A stretch of DNA of 64,000 nt from contig NZ_BMVR01000004.1 of assembly GCF_014650815.1 (NCBI RefSeq), forward strand, positions 248,001 through 312,000. The letters are read 5' to 3'. Source of the stretch: Streptomyces flavofungini. Lineage in GTDB: Bacteria; Actinomycetota; Actinomycetes; Streptomycetales; Streptomycetaceae. Each line of letters opens with the position of its first letter. The stretch's first letter is position 1. A program made the position numbers and the translations under genes. Below the pieces are notes generated by a model. It did not search any database. It was not told where the DNA came from and worked only from the letters and a program-made list of their open reading frames with translations. Positions 8,270 through 17,300 of the stretch are shown here, in pieces.

Positions 8270-9964
8270 TCAACTCATGCGCAGGGCCAGGAAGAAGTCC
8301 AGCTTGTCCTCAAGTCGGGAAAGGTCACGGCCCGTCAACTGCTCAATACGCCCGACCCGGTAGCGCAGCGTGTTGACGTGCAGGTGCAGCCGCGTCGCGC
8401 AGCGCGTCCAGGAGCCGTCGCAGTCGAGGAACGCCTCCAGGGTCGGGATCAGCTCGGCGCGGTGCCTGCGGTCGTACTCGCGCAGCGGGTCGAGGAGCCG
8501 CGCGGTGAACGCGCGGCGCACGTCGTCGGGCACGAACGGCAGCAGCAGCACGTGCGAGGCCAGCTCCTGGTGACCCGCCGCGCACACCCGGCCGGGCCGG
8601 GCCGCGGCGACCCTGCGGGCGTGCCGGGCCTCCTCCAGGGCGCCCCGCAGCCCCTCCGCCGAGTGCACGGAGGCGCTGACGCCGATGGTGAGCCGCCCGT
8701 CGTCCGCGAGGCCCGCGGAGAGCGGCTCCCGCACGGCCGCGAGCAGCGCGTCCGCGAGCAGCCCCGGCTCGGCGCCGTCGCCCTCGGCGGGCAGCGCGGG
8801 CAGCGGCACCAGGGCGATGGCCTCGTCGCCGGTGTGGGCCACCGCGATCCGGTCGGACGGGTCGGGCCCGGCCGCCGCCGGGTCGACCAGGATCTCCTCC
8901 AGGAGCGACTGGGCCACCGGGCCGCCCTCGATTCCCGCGCCGTCGGCGCCGTCGGACCCGTCCCACTCGACCCGCGCCACCACGACCTGCCAGTGCGGCG
9001 CCGCCCCGAGCCCGGGGAGCAGCACCGGCGCCGCGACCCGAAGCCGGGCCGCGATCTCGGCGGGCGCGGCGCCCGTCTGGACCAGTTCGAGGACCTCCTG
9101 GGCGAGGCGGCGGCGCACCGTGCGCGCCGCGTCCCTGCGGTCCCGCTCCACCGCGATCAGCTGGGTGACGCCCTGGAGCAGGTCGAGCCGCTCCTCGGGC
9201 CAGTCGCCCGCGTCCGCCTCGACGGCGAGCAGCCAGTCCGAGAGGACCGTCTCGCGCACGTCCCGGGAGGCGTTCACCGCGCCGCGGCCGCTGGACCGAA
9301 TGGGGAACAGCGAGTACGTCATGCCGTCCACGCTCACCCGGTGCGGACCCCGGCGCCCCGTGCGGGCGGCGGCGAGCTGCTCCCCGGCGAGCCGCGCGCA
9401 GACCGCCGCGGGCAGGGCCGGGCCCGCCGTGCCCGCCCCGGCGATGGGCCGCCCGGCGGGGGACAGCACCCAGGCCCGCAGGTCCAGGTCGGTGCCGAGC
9501 AGGTCAAGGACCACGTCGGGGCCGCCGCCCGCGGGGCCCGACGTCATCAGGCGGCGGTGGCGGTCCACCACGGCCGCGAGGTCCCCGGCGCGCTCGCCGG
9601 ACACCTGCCGCACCACGTGCTCGGTGATCGTCGCGAACGCCACCGACTCGTTGACCGCGAAAAGGGGCAGCCGGTGCCGGGCGCAGGCCTCGACGAGGTC
9701 GTCGGGCACGGCGCCCAGTTCCGCCTCGCCCGCGGCCAGCGCGGCGACCCCGGCGGCTGCGAGAATACGGACAAAAGGTTCGGTGTCCGAGGCGTCCCTG
9801 CGCCACGCGAGACCGGTGAGCACCAGCTCGCCGCCCGCGAGGTAGCGGCTGGGGTCGCGCAGGTCCGTGGTCATCACGCCACGCACGCTGCGGTCCAGCT
9901 CGTCCTCGCCGCCGAGCAGCCTGAGGCCCAGCGCGTCAGTGTCAAGGAGTGCGCGCAGCCGCAT
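8270..9964 (-). CDS. pucR: PucR family regulator of purine catabolism
   Basis: Transcription regulator of about 564 residues. An N-terminal PucR domain (VRGVMTTDLRDPSRYLAGGELVLTGL) is followed by a GAF/GGDEF-like middle and the C-terminal PucR HTH_30 helix-turn-helix (LEAFLDCDGSWTRCATRLHLHVNTLRYRVGRIEQL). It is divergent from the xanthine dehydrogenase operon, the arrangement expected for a regulator controlling purine degradation in response to nitrogen or purine intermediates. The ATG at 9964 begins the conserved MRLRALLDTDALGL; an ATG at 9997 and a longer frame to 10204 are open but add no domain. No strong Shine-Dalgarno precedes either start. Confidence 0.88.
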   Translation of the reverse strand: MRLRALLDTDALGLRLLGGEDELDRSVRGVMTTDLRDPSRYLAGGELVLTGLAWRRDASDTEPFVRILAAAGVAALAAGEAELGAVPDDLVEACARHRLPLFAVNESVAFATITEHVVRQVSGERAGDLAAVVDRHRRLMTSGPAGGGPDVVLDLLGTDLDLRAWVLSPAGRPIAGAGTAGPALPAAVCARLAGEQLAAARTGRRGPHRVSVDGMTYSLFPIRSSGRGAVNASRDVRETVLSDWLLAVEADAGDWPEERLDLLQGVTQLIAVERDRRDAARTVRRRLAQEVLELVQTGAAPAEIAARLRVAAPVLLPGLGAAPHWQVVVARVEWDGSDGADGAGIEGGPVAQSLLEEILVDPAAAGPDPSDRIAVAHTGDEAIALVPLPALPAEGDGAEPGLLADALLAAVREPLSAGLADDGRLTIGVSASVHSAEGLRGALEEARHARRVAAARPGRVCAAGHQELASHVLLLPFVPDDVRRAFTARLLDPLREYDRRHRAELIPTLEAFLDCDGSWTRCATRLHLHVNTLRYRVGRIEQLTGRDLSRLEDKLDFFLALRMS

Positions 9965-10348
9965 GGTGTCGTCGCCGCCGATCTGTCTCGATTTCATGTC
10001 TGGCCGTGGCCCCGGACGAACTCGGGGCCGCGGAGCCCCGGGGGCGCCGCGGTTTCTAGAGGGAATCCGCGAGGTTACTGGGGACCATTCTTCATACGAA
10101 TCTACAAGACTCGCGCCTTGGCCAGCCAACTCCTTCATGGTTTCGGTGACTGACCCCATCGGACGACCGGGCGGTGTACTTGCCCCACTCCGCGTTAACA
10201 GCACATGAACGAGTAGTCGAGAGGCGAAGGACTGCCTCGGCCAGAACGTTGGCCGGAACGATCGCCCCGGCTCGTCAGCCTAGTAAGCCCCGGTCGGATC
10301 CCCAGCGGGATCCGGCCGCCAGGCACGATCACGAAGAGAGAGCCACTC
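9965..10348. other. Divergent intergenic region pucR / xanthine dehydrogenase operon
   Basis: 384 bases without a gene. It must hold the promoters of both divergent units. A palindrome-like pair (TTGGCCAGCCAAC near 10118 and GTTGGCCGGAAC near 10249) is the only operator candidate I see; I could not find a convincing -35/-10 pair in either direction. Confidence 0.5.
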
Positions 10349-11242
10349 ATGGACTTCCTTCGCCCCGCCAGCTGGGAGGAGGCGCTCGCCGCGAAGGCCG
10401 AGCACCCCACCGCTGTGCCGATTGCGGGTGGCACGGACGTCATGGTCGAGATCAACTTCGACCACCGGCGCCCGGAGTACCTCCTCGACCTCAACCGCAT
10501 CGGTGAGCTGCGGGAGTGGGAGGTCGGCGCGGACACGGTCCGGCTCGGCGCGTCGGTCCCGTACACGCAGATCATGGAGAACCTGCGCGCGGAGCTGCCC
10601 GGCCTCGCGCTCGCCTCGCACACCGTGGCGTCCCCGCAGATCCGCAACCGCGGCGGCGTCGGCGGCAACCTCGGCACCGCGTCCCCGGCCGGTGACGCCC
10701 ACCCGGCGCTGCTCGCCGCCGACTGCGAGGTGGAGGCGGAGTCCGTACGCGGCTCGCGGCTGATCCCGATCGACGCGTTCTACACCGGCGTGAAGCGCAA
10801 CGCCCTCGCGCCGGACGAGCTGATCCGGGCCGTGCACATCAAGAAGGCCGACGGGCCGCAGCAGTACTCCAAGGTGGGTACGCGCAACGCCATGGTCATC
10901 GCCGTGTGCGCCTTCGGCATCGCGCTGCACCCCGAGACCCGCACGGTGCGCACCGGCATCGGCTCGGCCGCGCCGACCCCGATCCGGGCGAAGGCCGCCG
11001 AGGAGTTCCTGAACGCGGCGCTCGAAGAGGGCGGCTTCTGGGACAGCCGGAAGATCATCACCCCGTCGGTCGCCAAGCAGTTCGCGGAGCTGGCGTCCGG
11101 CGCCGCCAACCCCATCGACGACGTCCGCGGCACCGCGAGCTACCGCCGCCACGCCGTCGGCATCATGGCCCGCCGCACGCTCGGCTGGACGTGGGAGTCC
11201 TACCGCGGCACCGGCCGCAGCAGCACGGAGGGAGTCGCGTAA
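10349..11242 (+). CDS. Xanthine dehydrogenase, FAD-binding subunit
   Basis: The electron-transfer subunit of a three-subunit molybdenum hydroxylase that oxidises hypoxanthine and xanthine to urate. Its 297 residues show the vanillyl-oxidase-type FAD fold: PIAGGTDVMVEIN near residue 28 and TVASPQIRNRGGVGGNLGTASPAGD near residue 92, the latter contacting the flavin. A C-terminal CO-dehydrogenase-flavoprotein domain follows. GAGAGAG lies eight bases before the ATG. It is the first gene of the operon; its stop overlaps the start of the iron-sulfur subunit by one base (TAATG), so the two are translationally coupled. Confidence 0.92.
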   Translation: MDFLRPASWEEALAAKAEHPTAVPIAGGTDVMVEINFDHRRPEYLLDLNRIGELREWEVGADTVRLGASVPYTQIMENLRAELPGLALASHTVASPQIRNRGGVGGNLGTASPAGDAHPALLAADCEVEAESVRGSRLIPIDAFYTGVKRNALAPDELIRAVHIKKADGPQQYSKVGTRNAMVIAVCAFGIALHPETRTVRTGIGSAAPTPIRAKAAEEFLNAALEEGGFWDSRKIITPSVAKQFAELASGAANPIDDVRGTASYRRHAVGIMARRTLGWTWESYRGTGRSSTEGVA

Positions 11243-11853
11243 TGCGTGTCAACTTCACGGTCAACGGCCGTCCCCAGGAAGCCGACGACGTGTGGGAGGG
11301 CGAGTCCCTGCTGTACGTGCTGCGGGAGCGGATGGGCCTGCCGGGTTCCAAGAACGCCTGCGAGCAGGGCGAGTGCGGGTCCTGCACCGTCCGCCTCGAC
11401 GGGGTGCCGGTGTGTTCGTGCCTGGTCGCGGCCGGGCAGGTGGAGGGCCGCGAGGTCACCACCGTCGAGGGCCTCGCCGACTACGCCAAGCAGCGCCGTT
11501 CAGGGGAAGCGGCCCACCCGGGCGGCGGCTGCGCCACCGGCGCGTGCGGCACCTCGCTGCAGGAGGCGCAGCAGTGGCGGGCCAGGGGCACCGACTCGCA
11601 GACCGGTGAGGGCGGCGAACTCTCCCCGGTCCAGCAGGCGTTCATCGACGCGGGCGCCGTCCAGTGCGGCTTCTGCACCCCCGGTCTGCTGATCGCGGCC
11701 GACGAGATGCTGGAGCGCAACCCGCAGCCGACCGACGCGGACATCCGCGAGGCGCTGTCCGGCAACCTCTGCCGCTGCACCGGTTACGAGAAGATCCTGG
11801 ACGCCGTCCGGCTCGCGGCCGCCCGCCAGGATCGCCAAGAGGAGGCGGTCTGA
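11242..11853 (+). CDS. Xanthine dehydrogenase, 2x[2Fe-2S] subunit
   Basis: Shuttles electrons from the molybdenum site to FAD. The first cluster is a plant-type ferredoxin site with C40, C45, C48 and C60; the second, in the helical domain, uses C142, C145, C177 and C179 (CGFC and CRC). At 203 residues it is about 40 longer than usual, because residues ~83-127 form an inserted Gly/Gln-rich loop with two extra cysteines (C97 and C102). The order FAD - FeS - Mo subunits matches the CO-dehydrogenase-like arrangement. The stop is three bases before the next ATG. Confidence 0.93.
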   Translation: MRVNFTVNGRPQEADDVWEGESLLYVLRERMGLPGSKNACEQGECGSCTVRLDGVPVCSCLVAAGQVEGREVTTVEGLADYAKQRRSGEAAHPGGGCATGACGTSLQEAQQWRARGTDSQTGEGGELSPVQQAFIDAGAVQCGFCTPGLLIAADEMLERNPQPTDADIREALSGNLCRCTGYEKILDAVRLAAARQDRQEEAV

Positions 11854-11855
11854 CC

Positions 11856-14246
11856 ATGGGATCCACACGTACGACCGGCGCGCCCACCAAGATCACCCAG
11901 GGTTCGCAGACCAAGGGCGGCATCGGCGAGTCGACCCTGCGGCCCGACGGCACCCTCAAGGTCACCGGCGAGTTCGCGTACTCCTCGGACATGTGGCACG
12001 AGGACATGCTGTGGGGCCAGACCCTGCGCTCCACCGTGGCGCACGCCGAGATCGTGTCCATCGACACCTCCGAGGCCCTCGCCCAGGCCGGTGTCTACGC
12101 CGTCCTGACCTACGACGACCTGCCGGCCGAGATGAAGAACTACGGCCTGGAGATCCAGGACACCCCGGTCCTCGCGCACGGCAAGGTCCGCCACCACGGC
12201 GAGCCGGTCGCCCTCGTGGCCGCCGACCACCCGGAGACCGCCCGGCGCGCCGCCGCCAAGATCAAGATCGAGTACCGGGAGCTGCCCCTCATCACCGATG
12301 AGGCCTCGGCGACCGCATCCGACGCCGTGCTCGTGCACGAGGGCCGCGACGACCACCACATCGGGCACGTGCCGCACCCGAACATCGTGCACCGCCAGCC
12401 GATCATCCGCGGCGACGCGGCCGAGGCCGCCAAGAAGGCCGACGTCGTCGTCAAGGGCGAGTACACCTTCGGCATGCAGGACCAGGCCTTCCTCGGCCCG
12501 GAGTCCGGCCTCGCGGTGCCCGCGGAGGACGGCGGAGTCGACCTCTACGTAGCCACCCAGTGGCTGCACTCGGACCTCGGACAGATCGCCCCCGTCCTCG
12601 GCCTGCCCGAGGACAAGGTGCGCATGACGCTCTCCGGCGTCGGTGGCGCCTTCGGCGGTCGCGAGGACATCTCGATGCAGATCCACGCCTGCCTCCTGGC
12701 GCTGCGCACCGGCAAGCCGGTCAAGATCGTCTACAACCGCTTCGAGTCCTTCTTCGGCCACGTCCACCGGCACCCGGCGAAGCTCTACTACGAGCACGGC
12801 GCCACCAAGGACGGCAAGCTCACGCACATGAAGTGCAAGATCGTCCTGGACGGCGGCGCCTACGCCTCCGCGTCCCCGGCGGTCGTCGGCAACGCGTCCT
12901 CGCTGAGCGTCGGCCCGTACGTGATCGAGGACGTCGACATCGAGGCCATCGCCCTCTACACCAACAACCCGCCCTGCGGCGCCATGCGCGGCTTCGGCGC
13001 GGTCCAGGCGTGCTTCGCCTACGAGGCTCAGATGGACAAGCTGGCCGCGAAGCTCGGCCTGGACCCGGTGGAGTTCCGGCAGCTCAACGCCATGGAGCAG
13101 GGCACGCTCCTGCCGACCGGGCAGGTCGTGGACTCGCCCGCGCCGGTCGCCGAGATCCTGCGCCGCGTCAAGGCCCGCCCGCTGCCGCCCGAGCGGCAGT
13201 GGGAGTCCAGCGAGGGCGCCGATGTCCGGCAGCTCCCCGGCGGCCTCTCCAACACCACGCACGGCGAGGGCGTCGTACGTGGTGTCGGCTACGCGGTCGG
13301 CATCAAGAACGTCGGCTTCTCCGAGGGCTTCGACGACTACTCCACCGCCAAGGTGCGCATGGAGGTCGTGGGCGGCGAGCCCGTGGCGACCGTGCACACG
13401 GCGATGGCGGAGGTCGGCCAGGGCGGCGTCACCGTGCACGCGCAGATCGCCCGGACCGAGCTGGGCGTCACGCAGGTGACGATCCACCCCGCCGACACCC
13501 AGGTGGGCAGCGCCGGTTCGTCGTCCGCGTCGCGGCAGACGTACGTCACCGGTGGCGCCGTCAAGAACTCCTGCGAGCTGGTGCGCGAGAAGGTCCTGGA
13601 GATCGGCCGCCGCAAGTTCGGTACGTACCACCCCGCTTGGGCCACCGCCGAGCTGCTGCTCGAAGGCGGCAAGGTCGTCACCGACGGCGGCGAGGTCCTC
13701 GGCGACCTGGTCGACGTCCTGGCGGGCGAGAGCGTCGAGGTCGAGGCCGAGTGGCGGCACCGCCCCACCGAGCCCTTCGACCTGCGCACCGGCCAGGGCA
13801 ACGGCCACGTCCAGTACTCCTTCGCCGCGCACCGCGCGGTCGTGGAGGTGGACACCGAGCTGGGCCTGGTCAAGGTCATCGAGCTGGCCGTCGCGCAGGA
13901 CGTCGGCAAGGCGCTCAACCCGCTGTCCGTGCTCGGCCAGATCCAGGGTGGCACCACCCAGGGCCTGGGCGTCGCGGTCATGGAGGAGATCATCGTCGAC
14001 CCGAAGACCGCGAAGGTCAGGAACCCCTCCTTCACGGACTATCTGATCCCCACCATCCTCGACACGCCGACCATCCCCGTCGACGTGCTCGAACTCGCCG
14101 ACGAGCACGCGCCGTACGGGCTGCGTGGCATCGGCGAGGCCCCGACCCTGTCGTCCACCCCGGCCGTCCTCGCGGCGATCCGGAACGCGACGGGTCTGGA
14201 GCTCAATCGGACGCCGGTACGTCCAGAACACCTCACCGGCACCTGA
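11856..14246 (+). CDS. Xanthine dehydrogenase, molybdopterin-binding catalytic subunit
   Basis: Holds the molybdenum cofactor and the active site for purine hydroxylation. The 796-residue protein shows GVGGAFGGRED near residue 253, AMRGFGAVQA near 376, and the C-terminal RGIGEAPT segment whose glutamate is the catalytic base of the family. It starts at ATG 11856, two bases after the preceding stop, with AAGAGGAGG ahead. With the permease and XdhC downstream it forms a purine salvage and degradation unit. The substrate could also be another aromatic heterocycle; xanthine is inferred from PucR, the purine permease and XdhC. Confidence 0.93.
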   Translation: MGSTRTTGAPTKITQGSQTKGGIGESTLRPDGTLKVTGEFAYSSDMWHEDMLWGQTLRSTVAHAEIVSIDTSEALAQAGVYAVLTYDDLPAEMKNYGLEIQDTPVLAHGKVRHHGEPVALVAADHPETARRAAAKIKIEYRELPLITDEASATASDAVLVHEGRDDHHIGHVPHPNIVHRQPIIRGDAAEAAKKADVVVKGEYTFGMQDQAFLGPESGLAVPAEDGGVDLYVATQWLHSDLGQIAPVLGLPEDKVRMTLSGVGGAFGGREDISMQIHACLLALRTGKPVKIVYNRFESFFGHVHRHPAKLYYEHGATKDGKLTHMKCKIVLDGGAYASASPAVVGNASSLSVGPYVIEDVDIEAIALYTNNPPCGAMRGFGAVQACFAYEAQMDKLAAKLGLDPVEFRQLNAMEQGTLLPTGQVVDSPAPVAEILRRVKARPLPPERQWESSEGADVRQLPGGLSNTTHGEGVVRGVGYAVGIKNVGFSEGFDDYSTAKVRMEVVGGEPVATVHTAMAEVGQGGVTVHAQIARTELGVTQVTIHPADTQVGSAGSSSASRQTYVTGGAVKNSCELVREKVLEIGRRKFGTYHPAWATAELLLEGGKVVTDGGEVLGDLVDVLAGESVEVEAEWRHRPTEPFDLRTGQGNGHVQYSFAAHRAVVEVDTELGLVKVIELAVAQDVGKALNPLSVLGQIQGGTTQGLGVAVMEEIIVDPKTAKVRNPSFTDYLIPTILDTPTIPVDVLELADEHAPYGLRGIGEAPTLSSTPAVLAAIRNATGLELNRTPVRPEHLTGT

Positions 14247-14411
14247 GTTCTCCGGGCGGTGCGTGCCTCCTCTGATGGACACGGAACGTCACACTTCCGA
14301 TGCCCGCGCCGCCCGGAGTCCCGCTCCCCTCCGCAGGGGGACCTTTCGTTCGTCTCGGGCCGTCCCCCGGGTCGTGCAGCCCACGCACCATCCCAAATCC
14401 CGCAGTCATCA

Positions 14412-14433
14412 CAGACACGTCCGTGTGTGTCTG
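14412..14433. promoter_or_regulatory. Inverted repeat before the purine permease
   Basis: CAGACAC and GTGTCTG flank an 8-base spacer, and an inner perfect ACACG-TC-CGTGT lies within them. It sits 37 bases before the permease ATG, where it could be an operator or an intercistronic mRNA hairpin. Confidence 0.4.
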
Positions 14434-14469
14434 CAGCGGGTGCCCCTTTGAACCTTGGGAGTAGGCACC

Positions 14470-15927
14470 ATGACCCAGCAGTCACTGGAGCCCAAGACCA
14501 CCGCCGAGGACGCGGGCTCCGGCTCACGCGTCCCGGCCGGACGGTCTTGGCTCGACCGGTACTTTCACATATCTCTCCGGGGATCGACGGTCGCGCGTGA
14601 GGTGCGCGGCGGCATCACGACCTTCATGGCGATGGCGTACATCGTCCTGCTCAACCCGCTGATCCTGTCCGGCAAGGACGCGGCGGGCGACACGATGGGG
14701 CAGAAGGCCCTCATCACCGCGACGGCGTTCGCCGCGGCCGTCACCACCCTGCTCATGGGCTTCGTCGGCAAGGTGCCGCTGGCCCTGGCCGCCGGGCTCT
14801 CCGTGTCCGGTGTCATCGCCTCGCAGGTCGCACCCGAGATGACCTGGCCGCAGGCCATGGGCATGTGTGTGATGTACGGCGTGGTGATCATGCTCCTGGT
14901 CGTCACCGGCCTACGCGAGATGATCATGAACGCGATACCGCTCGCGCTCAAGCACGGCATCACCATGGGCATCGGCCTGTTCATCGCCCTCATCGGCCTG
15001 GTCAAGGGCGGCTTCGTCCACCAGGGCAAGGCCACCGCGCTGACCCTCGGCCCCGGCGGCGAGCTGCAGGGCTGGCCCGTCCTGCTCTTCGCCGGAACCC
15101 TGCTCCTGATCTTCATGCTGCAGGCCCGCAACATCCCCGGCGCCATCCTGATCGGCATCATCACCGGCACCGTCGTGGCCGTCGCCCTGAACGCGATGGA
15201 CGTCATCAACCCCAAGCAGTGGGCCAACGGCGCCCCCGAGCTGCACGGCAGCGCGGTCTCCACACCGGACTTCTCGCTCTTCGGAGACGTCGAGTTCGGC
15301 GGCTGGGGCGAGGTCGGCGCGATGACGGTCGGCATGATCGTCTTCACCCTGGTCCTCGCGGGCTTCTTCGACGCGATGGCGACGATCATCGGCGTCGGTA
15401 CGGAGGCCAACCTGGCCGACGACAAGGGCCGCATGCCGGGCCTGTCCAAGGCCCTGTTCATCGACGGCGCGGGCGGCGCGATCGGCGGCGTGGCGGGCGG
15501 CTCCGGCCAGACCGTCTTCGTCGAGTCCGCGACCGGCGTCGGCGAGGGCGCCCGTACGGGCCTCGCCTCGGTGGTCACCGGTCTGTTCTTCGCGGCCTGT
15601 CTGTTCTTCACGCCCGTCACCGCGATCGTCCCGCAGGAGGTCGCGTCCGCCGCGCTCGTCGTCATCGGAGCGATGATGATGATGAACGCACGGCACGTCG
15701 ACTGGGCCGACCGCGCCACGGCGATCCCGGTCTTCCTGACCGTGGTCCTGATGCCTTTCACGTACACCATCACCACCGGTGTCGCGGCGGGTGTCATCGC
15801 CTGGGTCGCCATCAAGATCGCTCAGGGCAAGGCACGGGAGATCGGGGCCTTCATGTGGGGCCTGACCTTGATCTTCATCGTGTACTTCGCCCTCAGCCCC
15901 ATCGAAAGCTGGATGGGCGTCCACTGA
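14470..15927 (+). CDS. NCS2-family purine permease, AzgA type
   Basis: A cytoplasmic-membrane importer, probably of hypoxanthine, adenine or guanine driven by protons. The 485 residues contain about a dozen hydrophobic segments and the AzgA-like opening EVRGGITTFMAMAYIVLLNP. Further family motifs are LAAGLSVSG in the re-entrant region, GFFDAMATIIGVG, and GGVAGGSGQTVFVESATGVGEGARTG. GGGAGTAGG lies just before ATG 14470. It follows the xanthine dehydrogenase genes by 223 bases and precedes XdhC, so supply and oxidation of purines are encoded together. The exact base transported is inference. Confidence 0.9.
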   Translation: MTQQSLEPKTTAEDAGSGSRVPAGRSWLDRYFHISLRGSTVAREVRGGITTFMAMAYIVLLNPLILSGKDAAGDTMGQKALITATAFAAAVTTLLMGFVGKVPLALAAGLSVSGVIASQVAPEMTWPQAMGMCVMYGVVIMLLVVTGLREMIMNAIPLALKHGITMGIGLFIALIGLVKGGFVHQGKATALTLGPGGELQGWPVLLFAGTLLLIFMLQARNIPGAILIGIITGTVVAVALNAMDVINPKQWANGAPELHGSAVSTPDFSLFGDVEFGGWGEVGAMTVGMIVFTLVLAGFFDAMATIIGVGTEANLADDKGRMPGLSKALFIDGAGGAIGGVAGGSGQTVFVESATGVGEGARTGLASVVTGLFFAACLFFTPVTAIVPQEVASAALVVIGAMMMMNARHVDWADRATAIPVFLTVVLMPFTYTITTGVAAGVIAWVAIKIAQGKAREIGAFMWGLTLIFIVYFALSPIESWMGVH

Positions 15928-15950
15928 GGCGCCGCGCCGGCCCCCTAGCC

Positions 15951-15975
15951 GCTGAGCCTCTCGGGGAGGCTCAGC
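15951..15975 (+). terminator. Perfect 10-bp stem hairpin between permease and XdhC genes
   Basis: GCTGAGCCTC and GAGGCTCAGC pair perfectly around a TCGGG loop, 23 bases after the permease stop and 21 before the XdhC start. It has no U tract. It may be a terminator, an attenuator lowering XdhC expression, or an mRNA-stability hairpin. Confidence 0.6.
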
Positions 15976-15996
15976 AGACCCCCTGAGGAGACCGAC

Positions 15997-17217
15997 ATGC
16001 TGGACATCGCCGAAGAGCTGAACCGGTGGGTCGAGCAGGGGCGTGAGTTCGCCGTCGCCACCGTCGTGGCCGTCGGCGGCAGCGCGCCCCGGCAGCCCGG
16101 CGCCGCCCTCGCCGTCGACAGCGACGGCACGGCGATCGGGTCCGTCTCCGGGGGCTGTGTGGAGGGCGCGGTGTACGAGCTGTGCCGCCAGGCGCTCGAC
16201 GACGGCGAGACCGTCGTCGAACGCTTCGGCTACAGCGACGACGACGCCTTCGCCGTGGGCCTGACCTGCGGCGGAGTCATCGACATCCTGGTCACACCGG
16301 TCCGCGCGGACTCGCCCGCGCGGCCGGTGTACGCCGCCGCGCTCGCGGCCGCGGCCCGGGGCGAGGCGGCCGCGGTCGCCCGCGTCACCGAGGGGCCCGC
16401 CGAGCTGATGGGGCGGGTGCTGCTCGTCCGTGCGGACGGCGGGGCCGGGGCCGAGGGGGTCGCGCACGGCGACGGACCCCCGCACGAGGTCGCCCCGGAC
16501 ACCGCCGTCGGGTACGAGGGCGGGCTCGGCGGGCATCCGGAGCTGGACCGGACCGTGGCGGGCGAGGCCCGTGCCCTGCTGGACGCGGGCCGCACCGGCA
16601 CCGTCGGGATCGGGGCGGACGGCTCCCGCTGCGGGCAGCCCCTGACCGTCCTCGTCGAGTCCTCCGTACCGCCGCCCCGGATGATCGTCTTCGGGGCCAT
16701 CGACTTCGCCGCTGCCCTCGTCCGCGTCGGCAAGTTCCTCGGCTACCGCGTCACCGTGTGCGACGCCCGGGCCGTCTTCGCCACGCCCCTGCGCTTCCCC
16801 GACGCCGACGAGATCGTCGTCGAGTGGCCGCACGAGTACCTGGAGCGCACCGAGGTCGACGGCCGCACCGTCCTGTGCGTCCTCACCCACGACGCCAAGT
16901 TCGACGTGCCGCTGCTGCGGTGCGCTCTACGGCTTCCGGTGGCCTATGTGGGCGCGATGGGGTCGCGTCGCACCCACCAGGACCGCAACCGCCGCCTGCG
17001 CGAAGTCGGCGTCACCGAGCTGGAGTTGGCCCGCCTGCGGTCGCCCATCGGGCTCGACCTCGGGGCGCGTACGCCGGAGGAGACGGCGCTGTCCATCGGC
17101 GCGGAGATCGTCGCCAACCGGCGGGGCGGGAGCGGGGTCTCGCTCACCGGGGCGCACACGCCCATCCACCATGAGGGAACGCGGAGGGTTGGCGGGCGGA
17201 TCGGGTCGGTCGCCTGA
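15997..17217 (+). CDS. XdhC/CoxI family molybdenum-enzyme maturation protein
   Basis: Binds molybdenum cofactor and promotes its sulfuration before insertion into xanthine dehydrogenase; it is not a subunit of the final enzyme. Of 406 residues, the N-terminal XdhC_CoxI domain shows VVAVGGSAPRQPGAALAV and SVSGGCVEGAVYE with LTCGGVIDI. The C-terminal Rossmann domain includes MIVFGAIDFAAALV, LTHDAKFDVPLL and YVGAMGSRRTHQDR. The ATG has CTGAGGAG at good spacing. In the usual Rossmann segment the second residue cluster is GAGHxA; here it reads GAIDFA, a deviation within the nucleotide loop. Last gene of the purine group. Confidence 0.9.
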   Translation: MLDIAEELNRWVEQGREFAVATVVAVGGSAPRQPGAALAVDSDGTAIGSVSGGCVEGAVYELCRQALDDGETVVERFGYSDDDAFAVGLTCGGVIDILVTPVRADSPARPVYAAALAAAARGEAAAVARVTEGPAELMGRVLLVRADGGAGAEGVAHGDGPPHEVAPDTAVGYEGGLGGHPELDRTVAGEARALLDAGRTGTVGIGADGSRCGQPLTVLVESSVPPPRMIVFGAIDFAAALVRVGKFLGYRVTVCDARAVFATPLRFPDADEIVVEWPHEYLERTEVDGRTVLCVLTHDAKFDVPLLRCALRLPVAYVGAMGSRRTHQDRNRRLREVGVTELELARLRSPIGLDLGARTPEETALSIGAEIVANRRGGSGVSLTGAHTPIHHEGTRRVGGRIGSVA

Positions 17218-17249
17218 GGCTGCCCCCGGGCGGTGCCCCGGACGGGGTT

Positions 17250-17300
17250 GCCGTTTGATCGCGCTGCGCGCTCGTCCTCAATCGCCGGACGGGCTTTGAA
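17250..17300. repeat. Streptomyces-type intergenic repeat (CGTCCGGCGATTGAGGACGAG family)
   Basis: The stretch reads CCGTTTGATCGCGCTGCGCG, then CTCGTCCTCAATCGCCGGACG. From memory, this element recurs in intergenic regions of many Streptomyces genomes. Here it covers the 3' end of the SDR gene and supplies its last codons and stop. The recurrence cannot be shown inside this window. Confidence 0.55.

Noticed and set aside
11784..14282. 832-codon open frame on the minus strand
   Set aside because: Antisense to the molybdopterin subunit; no domain, Val/Gly/Asp-rich shadow composition.
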